Counted from the stretch's first letter, positions 46,299-55,278 are shown. The stretch is 64,000 nt of DNA from an uncultured Lutibacter sp. (GCF_947495725.1 NZ_CANLZZ010000002.1:434001-498000); one strand, 5' to 3'. Numbers and translations: made by a program. Notes: a model not told the origin generated them from the letters alone.

Positions 46299-47255
46299 AT
46301 GACAGATTCAGTTTTATATAGTGTGTTGTTATTAGCTTCTTTGGGAGTTGTTGCAGCGTTGGTGTTGTATATAGTGTCAAAAAAGTTTTATGTATACGAA
46401 AACCCATTAATTGGTGAAGTTGATGAAATATTACCGGGTGCAAATTGTGCGGGTTGTGGTTCTCCAGGGTGTAAATCTTTTGCAGAGAAATTAGTGAATA
46501 CAGAAGATATTTCAGAATTGTTTTGTCCAGTAGGAGGAAATGATGTAATGAAGCAAGTTGCAGCATTATTAGGAAAAGAAGTTGCAGAAAAAGATCCAAC
46601 AGTAGCAGTTTTGCGTTGCCAAGGTGGTTGTGATGTTCGTCCAAAAACAACAGAATATCAAGGCCCAAGAACTTGTGCTATTTCGGCAATGGTTTATAGT
46701 GGTGAAACCGATTGTCAATATGGTTGTTTAGGCGATGGTGATTGTGTAGCAGTTTGTGATTTTGATGCTATGTACATGGATGAAGCTACAGGTTTACCAG
46801 TAATTGATACAGATAAATGTACTTCTTGTGGTGCTTGTGTAAAAGCTTGCCCTCGTGATATTATAGAAATGCGACCACGTAATAAGCGCGATTTAAAAAT
46901 ATTTGTAGGTTGTTTAAATGAAGATAAAGGTGGAATTGCAAAAAAATCTTGTGCGGTAGCTTGTATTGGCTGTTCGAAATGTGAAGATATTTGTCCAAAA
47001 GACGCCGTTACAATGGAAAATAACTTAGCCTATATAGATGCAGCTTTATGTACTCTATGTAGAAAATGTGTAGAGGTTTGTCCAACACACTCAATAATAG
47101 AAACTAATTTTCCTCCAAAAAAACCCAAAAAGGTGGTGGAGAAAAAACCAGTTGTAAAGAAGGTTGTTGAAAAAACAGAAGTAGAAAAAGTAGCTGTAGT
47201 AAAAGAACAAGTTGTAGCTAAAGTTGAATCAGAAAACCCAAAAACGGATGCTTAA
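46299..47255 (+). CDS. rnfB: Rnf electron transport complex subunit B
   Basis: A 318-residue iron-sulfur subunit with one N-terminal membrane helix (about residues 4-27), a Fe-S domain (CAGCGSPGCKSFAEKL, near 49-64) and three ferredoxin-type motifs: CTSCGACVKACP, CIGCSKCEDICP and CTLCRKCVEVCP. It passes electrons between ferredoxin and RnfC/D/G. The extra ferredoxin motif relative to E. coli RsxB suggests a longer electron wire. The last 50 residues are a Lys/Val/Glu-rich tail (KKVVEKKPVVKKVVEK) of unknown role. First rnf gene of a complete B-C-D-G-E-A operon. Confidence 0.96.
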   Translation: MTDSVLYSVLLLASLGVVAALVLYIVSKKFYVYENPLIGEVDEILPGANCAGCGSPGCKSFAEKLVNTEDISELFCPVGGNDVMKQVAALLGKEVAEKDPTVAVLRCQGGCDVRPKTTEYQGPRTCAISAMVYSGETDCQYGCLGDGDCVAVCDFDAMYMDEATGLPVIDTDKCTSCGACVKACPRDIIEMRPRNKRDLKIFVGCLNEDKGGIAKKSCAVACIGCSKCEDICPKDAVTMENNLAYIDAALCTLCRKCVEVCPTHSIIETNFPPKKPKKVVEKKPVVKKVVEKTEVEKVAVVKEQVVAKVESENPKTDA

Positions 47256-48576
47256 AACATTCCCAAAAGGAGGAATTCATCCTCCCGAAAATAAATTAAC
47301 AGCCGAGAAAGGAATTAAAAGAATGGCAGTACCCAAGGTAGTTACTGTACCAATTGCTCAGCATATTGGAATTCCCGCTGAAATAGTTGTAGATAAAAAA
47401 GACAAAGTTGAAATTGGTCAAGTAATAGCAAAATCAGGAGGTTTTGTTTCTTCAAATATTCATTCTCCTGTTGCTGGAACGGTAACAAAAATTGATCAAA
47501 TAATTGATACAAGTGGCTATAAAAAACAATGTATTGTTATTAGAACCGATGCTAAAAATGAAGCCAATTTTGTTGAAACAGAATACCCTCTTTTAACCGA
47601 AATTAAATTAGAGTCAAAGGAAATAGTTAAAAAAATAGCTGATTTTGGTGTAGTTGGTTTGGGAGGAGCAACATTCCCTTCACATGTTAAATTAAATGTA
47701 AAAGAAGGTGTAAAATTAGATTATCTAATTATTAATGGTGTTGAGTGTGAACCGTATTTAACTGCGGATCACCGATTGATGTTAGAGAAAACTGCAGAAA
47801 TTATAGTTGGAATAAAAATTTTAATGAAAGCTTTAAACATTGATAAGGCAATAATTGGAATTGAGAACAATAAGAAAAATGCAATTAATCAGTTTAAAGA
47901 ATTAACAAAAAACGAACCTGGAATACAGGTTGCAGCCTTACAAGTTAAATACCCTCAAGGTGGTGAAAAACAACTAGTACGAGCTATTTTGGGTCGTGAA
48001 GTTCCCAAAAATGGATTGCCAATGGATGTTGGAGTTGTTGTAAATAATGTAGGTACTGTTTTCGCGGTATATGAAGCAATTCAACATAATAAACCATTGA
48101 TGGAGCGAGTTGTTACCGTAACAGGAAAGAAAATGGAAAATCCTTCAAACTTTTGGGTTAAAATAGGAACTCCAATAAAAGATTTGATAGCCGAAGTTGG
48201 AGGAATACCTGAAGGAACCAGGAAACTTGTTAATGGTGGCCCAATGATGGGAAAAGCTATTAAAAATACAGATGTACCGGTTACCAAGGGAACCTCGGGA
48301 ATTTTGCTAATAGATGAAAATGAAGCGAGTAGAGGAGAGGCAAAAAATTGTATCCGTTGTGGTGAATGTGTTTTTGTTTGTCCTATGGGACTTGAGCCTC
48401 ATTTGTTAATGAATCTTTCGGAAAAAGGATTATACGAAAAAGCTTCAAATGAAGATATTATGACATGTATCGAATGTGGATCGTGTAGTTATGTATGTCC
48501 TTCTCATCGTCCGTTATTAGATTATATCCGCTTTGGAAAAAGTATTGTAAAAAAATTAGAAACCTCTAAAAATTAA
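47248..48576 (+). CDS. rnfC: Rnf electron transport complex subunit C
   Basis: A 442-residue soluble NADH-binding subunit. The start ATG at 47248 overlaps the rnfB stop by eight bases and fits the RnfC N-terminus MLKTFPKGGIHPPENK; an in-frame TTG at 47224 is less likely. GLGGATFPSHVKL is the nucleotide-binding glycine loop, and ECEPYLTADHRLM follows. Two [4Fe-4S] motifs, CIRCGECVFVCP and CIECGSCSYVCP, lie near the C-terminus. It delivers electrons between NADH and the membrane subunits. Confidence 0.96.
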   Translation: MLKTFPKGGIHPPENKLTAEKGIKRMAVPKVVTVPIAQHIGIPAEIVVDKKDKVEIGQVIAKSGGFVSSNIHSPVAGTVTKIDQIIDTSGYKKQCIVIRTDAKNEANFVETEYPLLTEIKLESKEIVKKIADFGVVGLGGATFPSHVKLNVKEGVKLDYLIINGVECEPYLTADHRLMLEKTAEIIVGIKILMKALNIDKAIIGIENNKKNAINQFKELTKNEPGIQVAALQVKYPQGGEKQLVRAILGREVPKNGLPMDVGVVVNNVGTVFAVYEAIQHNKPLMERVVTVTGKKMENPSNFWVKIGTPIKDLIAEVGGIPEGTRKLVNGGPMMGKAIKNTDVPVTKGTSGILLIDENEASRGEAKNCIRCGECVFVCPMGLEPHLLMNLSEKGLYEKASNEDIMTCIECGSCSYVCPSHRPLLDYIRFGKSIVKKLETSKN

Positions 48577-48577
48577 A

Positions 48578-49585
48578 ATGAGTCAACCTATTATAGTATC
48601 GGCCTCACCGCATGTGCATTCAGACAGAACATCAAAAAAGTTGATGTACGATGTGGTGATAGCATTAATTCCTGCTTTTTTAGTTTCACTTTATGTGTTT
48701 GGAATTGGAGCTTTTATAGTTACTGCTGCTGCAGTAATTTCATGTATAGTTTTTGAATATTTAATTCAGAAATTTTTGTTAAAATCTGAAGTTACCATTG
48801 GAGATGGCTCTGCATTAATAACAGGTATGTTATTGGCATTTAACTTACCCTCAGGTATTCCTATTTGGATGATTATTGTAGGTAGTTTATTTGCCATTGG
48901 AGTAGGGAAATTATCATTTGGAGGATTGGGATTCAATATATTTAATCCTGCTTTGGTTGGACGTGTGTTTTTATTAATTTCATTTCCAGTACAAATGACA
49001 ACTTGGCCAACTGCTATAGAAAATCAAACTGTATTGGCAGACGCCGTTACAGGGGCAACTCCATTAGGTTTAATAAAAGAGGGTTTAATGTTTGGTGAAA
49101 CAATGACAAATATTAGTGCAAATTTACCTTCTAATCTTGAAATGTTTTTAGGGTTATCTGGAGGGTCAATTGGAGAAATGTCTGCATTAGCTTTATTAAT
49201 TGGCGGTATTTATCTTTTGGCTAGAAAAGTAATTACCTGGCATATTCCAATAACAATGTTGGTTACAATGGCGGTTATGACTGGAATATTTTGGTTAATA
49301 AACCCAGAGAGTTATGCAAGTCCTTTAATTCATATATTATCTGGAGGTGCTTTGTTGGGAGCTTTTTATATGGCAACAGATTTAGTTACAAGCCCAATGA
49401 CAAAGAAGGGAATGGTGATTTTTGCAATTGGTATTGCAGTAATTACAGTGGTAATTAGATTATTTGGAGCATATCCAGAAGGAGTTTCATTTGCTATTTT
49501 AATAATGAATGCATTTGTGCCTCTAATTAATACCTACTTTAAACCAAGAAGATTTGGTTCAAAAATCAAAGCTAAAATTGTGTAA
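48578..49585 (+). CDS. rnfD: Rnf electron transport complex subunit D
   Basis: A 335-residue membrane subunit with about nine helices. The covalent-FMN site is the threonine in DAVTGATPLG (near residue 160). DGSALITGMLLAFNLP is the usual family segment. Ion (Na+ or H+) movement through the complex is thought to involve this subunit. It begins two bases after the rnfC stop. Confidence 0.95.
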   Translation: MSQPIIVSASPHVHSDRTSKKLMYDVVIALIPAFLVSLYVFGIGAFIVTAAAVISCIVFEYLIQKFLLKSEVTIGDGSALITGMLLAFNLPSGIPIWMIIVGSLFAIGVGKLSFGGLGFNIFNPALVGRVFLLISFPVQMTTWPTAIENQTVLADAVTGATPLGLIKEGLMFGETMTNISANLPSNLEMFLGLSGGSIGEMSALALLIGGIYLLARKVITWHIPITMLVTMAVMTGIFWLINPESYASPLIHILSGGALLGAFYMATDLVTSPMTKKGMVIFAIGIAVITVVIRLFGAYPEGVSFAILIMNAFVPLINTYFKPRRFGSKIKAKIV

Positions 49586-49587
49586 TT

Positions 49588-50184
49588 ATGAGTAAGAAGA
49601 AAGATACATTTATAAATATGGTGGTTTCCTTATTGGCAATTACTATAGTTGCAGGTTTTTCATTAGGCTTTGTTAACGAATTAACCGTTGGGCCAATTCA
49701 AAAAGGGAAAATAGAACGAAAGATTAATGCATTAAAATTAGTTTTACCTGAATTTGATAATAATCCAGTTGAAAATGTAAAACTTATAAAATCGGATTTA
49801 GCCAAAGATAGTGTTGAAATTTATTCAGCGGAAATGGGTTCAACTAATGTTGGGACAGCTGTTATTGGGTCTTCAGAAAAAGGATTTAGTGGGTTAATTA
49901 AAATTATGGTTGGTTTTAAACCTGATGGAAGTATTCAAAATATAGAAGTTTTAGATCAAAAAGAAACTCCAGGTCTAGGAACAAAAATGAAAGATGATAA
50001 GTTTATTGAACAATTTAGAGGTAAAAACCCTTCAACATTTAATTTAAAACCAAAAAAAGATCAGGGAGAAGTTGATGCATTAACAGGAGCAACAATTACA
50101 ACTAGGGCTTTTGGTGAAGCTGCTCAAATGGCTTACGATATTTATATGAAAGAAAGTTCAACCACTCAATCTAAAAACGAATAG
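49588..50184 (+). CDS. rnfG: Rnf electron transport complex subunit G
   Basis: A 198-residue single-span periplasmic flavoprotein. After the N-terminal helix (about 9-30) comes the FMN-binding domain, with flavinylation threonine in DALTGATITTRAF (near residue 170). Two bases after rnfD. The complex needs a flavin transferase (ApbE) that is not in this window. Confidence 0.95.
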   Translation: MSKKKDTFINMVVSLLAITIVAGFSLGFVNELTVGPIQKGKIERKINALKLVLPEFDNNPVENVKLIKSDLAKDSVEIYSAEMGSTNVGTAVIGSSEKGFSGLIKIMVGFKPDGSIQNIEVLDQKETPGLGTKMKDDKFIEQFRGKNPSTFNLKPKKDQGEVDALTGATITTRAFGEAAQMAYDIYMKESSTTQSKNE

Positions 50185-50186
50185 TG

Positions 50187-50792
50187 ATGGCAGAAACTAT
50201 AAATCAAAAACAAAATTTCTTAAAAGGAATTGTAAAAGAAAATCCGGTGTTTGTTATGCTGTTAGGTATGTGTCCTACGTTAGGTGTAACATCTTCGGCA
50301 TTTAACGGATTGGGCATGGGAGTTGCAACATTATTTGTATTGTTAATGTCTAATATAGTAGTTTCATTGGTAAAATCGCAAATACCAAGCAAAGTTCGTA
50401 TTCCTGCATTTATTATAATTATAGCATCATTTGTAACTATAGTAGAAATGGTTTTAGAAGCATTTATTCCTTTTTTATATGAACAATTAGGAATCTTTAT
50501 TCCGTTAATTGTAGTAAACTGCTTAATATTAGGTAGAGCAGAAGCTTTTGCTTCAAAAAACAATATTTTGGCATCAATTATTGATGCATTAGGAATGGGG
50601 TTAGGTTTTGTAATTGCCTTAACTGTGTTAGGTGCAGCCAGAGAGATTTTAGGAAGTGGAAGTATTTTCGAATTGAAATTTGTAGCTGAAGATGCCAACA
50701 CGTTTATTTTATTTATTTTACCTCCAGGAGCATTTATAGCTTTGGCCTATTTAACCGTTTTATTCAATAAAATTTCAACTAAAACAACTTAA
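50187..50792 (+). CDS. rnfE: Rnf electron transport complex subunit E
   Basis: A 201-residue integral membrane subunit with six helices, homologous to RnfA. The family pattern NPVFVMLLGMCPTLGVTSSAFNG is near the start, and LIVVNCLILGRAEAF (about 110) follows. The ATG at 50187 is chosen over an overlapping GTG at 50184; the rnfG stop ends at 50184. Predicted partner of RnfA in the Fe-S-binding membrane core. Confidence 0.95.
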   Translation: MAETINQKQNFLKGIVKENPVFVMLLGMCPTLGVTSSAFNGLGMGVATLFVLLMSNIVVSLVKSQIPSKVRIPAFIIIIASFVTIVEMVLEAFIPFLYEQLGIFIPLIVVNCLILGRAEAFASKNNILASIIDALGMGLGFVIALTVLGAAREILGSGSIFELKFVAEDANTFILFILPPGAFIALAYLTVLFNKISTKTT

Positions 50793-50794
50793 AA

Positions 50795-51370
50795 ATGGAT
50801 TATATAATTATACTTATTGCTGCTGTTTTTGTAAACAACATTGTACTATCTCAGTTTTTAGGAATTTGCCCGTTTTTAGGTGTTTCAAGTAAGGTATCTA
50901 CTTCGGTTGGAATGTCTGGTGCTGTGTTATTTGTAATGACATTGGCTACAATGGTAACTTATTTATTACACGAATTTGTATTAGTGCCGGCTGGTTTAGA
51001 CTATCTAAGAACAATAACATTTATTTTGGTAATTGCAGCATTGGTGCAAATGGTAGAGATAATTCTAAAAAAAGTTAGTCCTCCATTATATCAGGCATTA
51101 GGAGTTTTCTTGCCGTTAATAACAACAAATTGTGCTGTTTTAGGTGTAGCGATTTTAGCGTTAGGATTAGATGGTGGAAGTTTATTAAAAGCCGTATTTT
51201 TTGCAGTGTCTAACTCAATTGGTTTTGCGCTGGCCTTAATTGTTTTTGCAAGTATTAGAGAGCATTTAGAACTTGCAAATATTCCAAAAGGAATGAAGGG
51301 AGTGCCAATTAATTTATTGGTTGCAGGACTTTTATCTTTAGCATTTTTAGGCTTTACAGGTTTAGTTTAG
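50795..51370 (+). CDS. rnfA: Rnf electron transport complex subunit A
   Basis: A 191-residue six-helix membrane subunit ending the rnfBCDGEA operon. It shows FVNNIVLSQFLGICPFLGVS near the start and LITTNCAVLGVAIL (about residue 106), the two conserved cysteines expected to bind a Fe-S cluster with RnfE. Two bases after rnfE. No terminator-like stem is obvious in the 191-base gap that follows. Confidence 0.96.
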   Translation: MDYIIILIAAVFVNNIVLSQFLGICPFLGVSSKVSTSVGMSGAVLFVMTLATMVTYLLHEFVLVPAGLDYLRTITFILVIAALVQMVEIILKKVSPPLYQALGVFLPLITTNCAVLGVAILALGLDGGSLLKAVFFAVSNSIGFALALIVFASIREHLELANIPKGMKGVPINLLVAGLLSLAFLGFTGLV

Positions 51371-51503
51371 ATGTTAGTTTATTATGTGCGATTGTTAATG
51401 CGAATTTAATCTAGGTTAAATCTTTTGACTTTCAAATAGTTATAAATTTATCTTTAAAATTAAAATATCATAAAATAGCATACGTTATTTAAAAATAACT
51501 AAG

Positions 51504-51511
51504 TATATTTG
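51504..51511 (+). promoter_or_regulatory. Putative -7 box of the rpsP-rimM operon
   Basis: TATATTTG matches TANNTTTG, 50 bases before the rpsP ATG. A perfect GTTATTT/AAATAAC inverted repeat at 51484-51499 lies directly upstream, over the -33 region. No clean TTTG is present there. Confidence 0.45.
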
Positions 51512-51561
51512 CAGACTTAAAATTTATAACCAAGGTCGAGTACCTTAAAAATTAAAAAAGA

Positions 51562-52140
51562 ATGCCAGTAAAAATTAGATTACAAAGACACGGTAAAAAA
51601 GGAAAACCATTTTATTGGATCGTAGCAGCAGATGTACGTTCAAAAAGAGATGGTAAATACTTAGAGAAATTGGGAACTTATAACCCAAATTCTAATCCAG
51701 CACAAATTGATTTAAATATTGATGGAACTGTAACATGGTTACAAAATGGTGCTGTGCCAACTGATACTGCAAAAGCAATTTTATCTTATAAAGGTGCTAT
51801 GCTAAAAAATCACTTAGTTGGTGGTGTAAGAAAAGGCGCTTTAACTGAAGAGCAAGCTGAAGAAAAATTTCAAGCTTGGGTAGAAGAAAAGGCAGGAAAA
51901 GTAAATGCGAAGGTTGATGGTTTAGCTAAAGCTCAGGCTGATGCAAAAGCTGCAATTTTGGCTAATGAAGTAAAAATAAACGAAGAGCGTGCTGCTGCTG
52001 CAAAAGAAGTAGAAGAAGCTGCAATTAAAGCTGAAGCTGATGCAAAAGCTGCTGAAGCTGCTGCAAAAGCAGAGCCTGTAGAAGAAAAAGGTCCAGAATC
52101 TATTGATGATGCACAAAACGCTGCAAGCGAAGAAGCTTAA
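51562..52140 (+). CDS. rpsP: 30S ribosomal protein S16 with a long C-terminal tail
   Basis: A 192-residue S16. The first 80-90 residues are the conserved protein (MPVKIRLQRHGKKGKPFYWIV, KYLEKLGTYNPNSNPAQI). The remaining 100 form a repetitive Ala/Glu/Lys-rich extension (for example EEKGPESIDDAQNAASEEA) of low complexity, probably helical. Such tails are frequent in Bacteroidota. rimM follows after 12 bases, the usual order. Confidence 0.95.
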   Translation: MPVKIRLQRHGKKGKPFYWIVAADVRSKRDGKYLEKLGTYNPNSNPAQIDLNIDGTVTWLQNGAVPTDTAKAILSYKGAMLKNHLVGGVRKGALTEEQAEEKFQAWVEEKAGKVNAKVDGLAKAQADAKAAILANEVKINEERAAAAKEVEEAAIKAEADAKAAEAAAKAEPVEEKGPESIDDAQNAASEEA

Positions 52141-52152
52141 TTTTTTGCGATA

Positions 52153-52683
52153 ATGCGTAAAGAAGATTGTTTTTATTTAGGCAAAATCGTAAGAAAACAC
52201 AGTTTTAGAGGTGAAATTGTAGCCAAATTGGATACAGATGAACCCGAACTTTATAAAAATTTGGAATCAGTATTTGTTGCTTTAGGCAATGATCTGGTTC
52301 CATTTTTTATTGATGAAAGCTTACTTCAAAAAGGAAATCAATTAAGAATAAGGTTTGAAGATGTAGATAGCGAAGAAGATGCTGACGCTATTTTAGGTTC
52401 CGAATTGTATTTACCTTTAGAATTTCTACCGAAATTAACAGGAAATAAATTTTATTTTCACGAGATAATTGGTTTTGATATAGAGGATATTAATCACGGT
52501 TATGTTGGAGTTGTAACAGGAGTAAACGATTCTTCTGCACAACCCTTATTTGAAATAAATGCTAACGGAACAGAAATTTTTATTCCAATGATTGATGATT
52601 TTATTAAAAAAGTTGATCGAGATAATAAAAAAATTGTTGTTGAAACTCCTGAAGGTTTAATAGACTTATATTTAAACAACTAA
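52153..52683 (+). CDS. rimM: 16S rRNA processing protein RimM
   Basis: A 176-residue ribosome maturation factor that binds S19 and helps 30S assembly. The N-terminal domain starts CFYLGKIVRKHSFRGEIVAKL; the PRC-barrel part has FYFHEIIGFDIED and ends IVVETPEGLIDLYLNN. It follows rpsP and is four bases before the tRNA-Ser gene that begins the mobile region. Confidence 0.96.
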   Translation: MRKEDCFYLGKIVRKHSFRGEIVAKLDTDEPELYKNLESVFVALGNDLVPFFIDESLLQKGNQLRIRFEDVDSEEDADAILGSELYLPLEFLPKLTGNKFYFHEIIGFDIEDINHGYVGVVTGVNDSSAQPLFEINANGTEIFIPMIDDFIKKVDRDNKKIVVETPEGLIDLYLNN

Positions 52684-52687
52684 AATT

Positions 52688-52772
52688 AGAGAGGTGGCCG
52701 AGTGGTCGAAGGCGCACGCCTGGAAAGTGTGTATACGGCAACGTATCGAGGGTTCGAATCCCTTCCTCTCTG
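52688..52772 (+). tRNA. tRNA-Ser (anticodon GGA)
   Basis: An 85-base class II tRNA. Acceptor arms AGAGAGG and CCTCTCT pair fully. The anticodon stem CACGC/GTGTG encloses loop CTGGAAA with anticodon GGA (serine UCC/UCU). A long variable arm (GTATACGGCAACGTAT region) and the T loop GGGTTCGAATCCC are intact. No CCA is encoded; the next bases are GCG. It is a favoured integration target, and an integrase gene follows 335 bases later. Confidence 0.95.
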
Positions 52773-52875
52773 CGAAAATGAACACAAATTGAATCAAAAC
52801 ACAGCAAACCATAGGTTTTACGGGGTTTTGAATTTTAGGAGTTAACAGATATATTGATTTAAATTCATTAAATAA

Positions 52876-53022
52876 GTCAACAAATCGGTCAACAAATAAA
52901 AAAAGTAAATTTGTTGACCGAATTATTGCTGTAGATACTGTAAATACTGATAAAATGTATTTTTAAAAACGGTGAAACAGTACATAATTTAATGAGAATA
53001 AGGTAGGATTTGGTCAACAAAT
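52876..53022 (+). repeat. Repeated decamer GTCAACAAAT upstream of the integrase
   Basis: GTCAACAAAT occurs three times directly (52876-52885, 52888-52897, 53013-53022) and once inverted (ATTTGTTGAC, 52909-52918), all between the tRNA and int. Copies two and three form a 12-bp perfect inverted repeat with CGG/CCG (52886-52897 with 52909-52920). The last copy lies four bases upstream of a TANNTTTG-type box TACATTTG (53027-53034). They may be integrase or excisionase binding sites, or an operator of int. This covers most of the 335-base gap. Confidence 0.65.
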
Positions 53023-53107
53023 CTTATACATTTGTTACTAGGGCCAATATCCATAGTTGATTTGACTTTCGTCTTTAAAAAAAGTTAAACTTAAAAAGAC
53101 GACAACT

Positions 53108-54376
53108 ATGAAAACCCAAAACACTTTTTCAATCCTAATTTGGATTAATGCTTCACGTGCCAAAAATAACGAAGCGGATTTATTCGCAAGAATTACGGTT
53201 AATCAGAAACGAGTTAATATTAGCCTAAAAAGAAAAGTTCTTTTAGAATCTTGGGATAAATCTAAATCCAAAATTAAAGGAAACAGTCAAGAGGCTAGAG
53301 TTATCAATAATTATATTGACCAAACACAAGCTTCAATTTTCAAAGCATACCAGGAATTAGTTAATGAAAGAAAATTAATAACAGCTGAAGCTATTAAAGC
53401 TCGATTTTTAGGAACCGACCAACAATATTATTCGCTTCAAAATATTATTGATTATCATAATACTAATTTTGCTCACAAGTTAAATAAAGCCACACTTGGC
53501 CTTTATAAAACTACCCAGAGTTATTTAATGGAGTTCGTACTGAAAGAATACAAAACTTCAGATATTTACTTGAGAGACCTAAATTATTCATTTGTTGTGC
53601 AATTTGACAATTTCTTAAGAGGCTATAAACTTTCAAGAAATAAGAAAAGAATAGGTAATAATACCATCATAAAACACATTCAACGCTTAAGAAAAATGGT
53701 AACTATGGCCTTTCATATGGAATGGATAGAAAGAGACCCATTTGTTAAATATAAACCTTCATTTATTAAAAAGGAACGTGAGTTTTTATCAAAAAAAGAA
53801 CTTGAAAGTATTGAAAACTATAGCACAGATATTGAACGTTTAGATTTAGTAAAGGATCTTTTTATTTTTAGCAGCTACACAGGTATTGCATATGTTGATA
53901 TTATGAAGCTTAAAAAAGACAATGTGGTTTTTGGGATTGATGGTAATAAATGGATAATTACCAAAAGACAAAAAACAAATACACCAGTGAAAATACCAAT
54001 ACTAGACCAAGCTCAATACTTAATTGATAAATACAGAAATAATGAAAGAGCAGCTCTAAATGGTACCGTTTTTCCTGCGTTATCAAATCAAAAATTAAAT
54101 AGTTATTTAAAAGAAATAGCAGATGCTTGTAAGATTAAAAAGAACCTAACATTTCATATGGCGCGCCATACATTTGCAACTACAGTAACGCTAACAAATG
54201 GCGTTCCAATTGAAACCGTTTCTAAAATTTTAGGACACACAAAAATTGCTACAACTCAAATTTATGCTAGAGTAATTGAAAGAAAAGTAAGTGATGATAT
54301 GAATGCTTTAAAAGTGTTATTAAATACCAAATCAGAGCAAGGTTCAGAAGTAGTTCAGAAGAAATCTAACAGCTAA
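53108..54376 (+). CDS. Tyrosine recombinase (site-specific integrase)
   Basis: A 422-residue integrase of the Bacteroidota transposon type. It has an Arm-binding N-terminal region (about 1-95), a SAM-like core-binding domain (about 110-215) and the catalytic domain (about 225-405). Catalytic residues seen are H350 and R353 (HMARH), H377 (ILGHT) and the tyrosine nucleophile Y386 (TTQIYARV). In the first-arginine position the sequence is SSYTGIAYVDIMKL, without arginine, as reported for IntDOT (serine there). It presumably integrates the element into tRNA-Ser. A hairpin (TCGTCTTT/AAAGACGA, 53069-53102) precedes the start. Confidence 0.92.
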   Translation: MKTQNTFSILIWINASRAKNNEADLFARITVNQKRVNISLKRKVLLESWDKSKSKIKGNSQEARVINNYIDQTQASIFKAYQELVNERKLITAEAIKARFLGTDQQYYSLQNIIDYHNTNFAHKLNKATLGLYKTTQSYLMEFVLKEYKTSDIYLRDLNYSFVVQFDNFLRGYKLSRNKKRIGNNTIIKHIQRLRKMVTMAFHMEWIERDPFVKYKPSFIKKEREFLSKKELESIENYSTDIERLDLVKDLFIFSSYTGIAYVDIMKLKKDNVVFGIDGNKWIITKRQKTNTPVKIPILDQAQYLIDKYRNNERAALNGTVFPALSNQKLNSYLKEIADACKIKKNLTFHMARHTFATTVTLTNGVPIETVSKILGHTKIATTQIYARVIERKVSDDMNALKVLLNTKSEQGSEVVQKKSNS

Positions 54377-54432
54377 CTAATTTATAGGTTTTTTTTTTAT
54401 TTTTAAATGCTTAAAAAAATTGAAAAACCTAT

Positions 54433-55278
54433 ATGAAAAAAACTACTATTGCCTTTAATCGGTATAAAAAATCTATTGTATTAATTGAAAAATCTAATTT
54501 AAAAGATCTAACAATTTTAAAACAAGGTATTGTACTTTCAAGAACGTGTCTAAATGAATTTAGCACACTTGTAAGGACTAAAAAATTCCCTTCAAAAAAA
54601 GAAGAAATAACATTTTTTAAATATCAAAAACCGTATGTAGAAGGGAGACTCCAGTACTTTAAATGGTTACATAATTATTTACTTGAAAAACCAATTTCTG
54701 GTAACTCAAAACAACAGAAGTACATTAGCAATGAACTTGATAGGTTAGATAGGAGAAAATGGAAACAGTTGGAATTTGTAAAGTATTATAGGTTAAAAGA
54801 AGATAAACTAGACCACCTTTATTTTTTAAGAGATATCGAACAATTAGATTTATTTATCGATAGCTCGCATCACTTTAAAGATCCGGAATTTACAACCAGT
54901 CACGATTACCTTGTATCAAAAATTATTGCACACGATTTATTAATTGCATTTTTTTCTAACGAGTTGAAAATACTTAAAAACAAGAAATCAAATGATGTAG
55001 TTATCGAAGAGGTTAAACCAGCCATTTTAAGAGATCTAAATTGGACAGGAACTAAAACGGATTTAGTTGAATTAATTTTCGCTTTAAAAGAGTCAGGTGT
55101 TTTAAGAAATGGAAGAGCAGAACTAAAAAAAATTAAAAATGTAATTGAACTACTTTTTGAAATTGAATTAGGTAATATTTATAAAGTTTTTGAGCAAATT
55201 AAAGCTAGAGAGAAAGATCAAACAAAATTTATAGATTCTTTAAAAATTGGACTCATTAATAGAATTGAATCTAATTAA
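54433..55278 (+). CDS. RteC-like excision regulator
   Basis: A 281-residue RteC-family protein. The C-terminal segment is the best match: RDLNWTGTKTDLVELIFALKESGVLRNG, continuing to KAREKDQTKFIDSL. In CTnDOT, RteC is a winged-helix activator of the excision operon. It lies between the integrase and the HTH gene, which is a compatible order. In the 366 bases downstream are a strong terminator-like hairpin and repeated ACTACCTAA elements that may be its binding sites. Confidence 0.88.
   Translation: MKKTTIAFNRYKKSIVLIEKSNLKDLTILKQGIVLSRTCLNEFSTLVRTKKFPSKKEEITFFKYQKPYVEGRLQYFKWLHNYLLEKPISGNSKQQKYISNELDRLDRRKWKQLEFVKYYRLKEDKLDHLYFLRDIEQLDLFIDSSHHFKDPEFTTSHDYLVSKIIAHDLLIAFFSNELKILKNKKSNDVVIEEVKPAILRDLNWTGTKTDLVELIFALKESGVLRNGRAELKKIKNVIELLFEIELGNIYKVFEQIKAREKDQTKFIDSLKIGLINRIESN

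Noticed and set aside
47224-47247. TTG start for rnfC
   Set aside because: The ATG at 47248 gives the conserved RnfC N-terminus.
50204-50701. Long reading frame antisense to rnfE
   Set aside because: Shadow of a well-supported membrane protein gene; composition follows the opposite strand.
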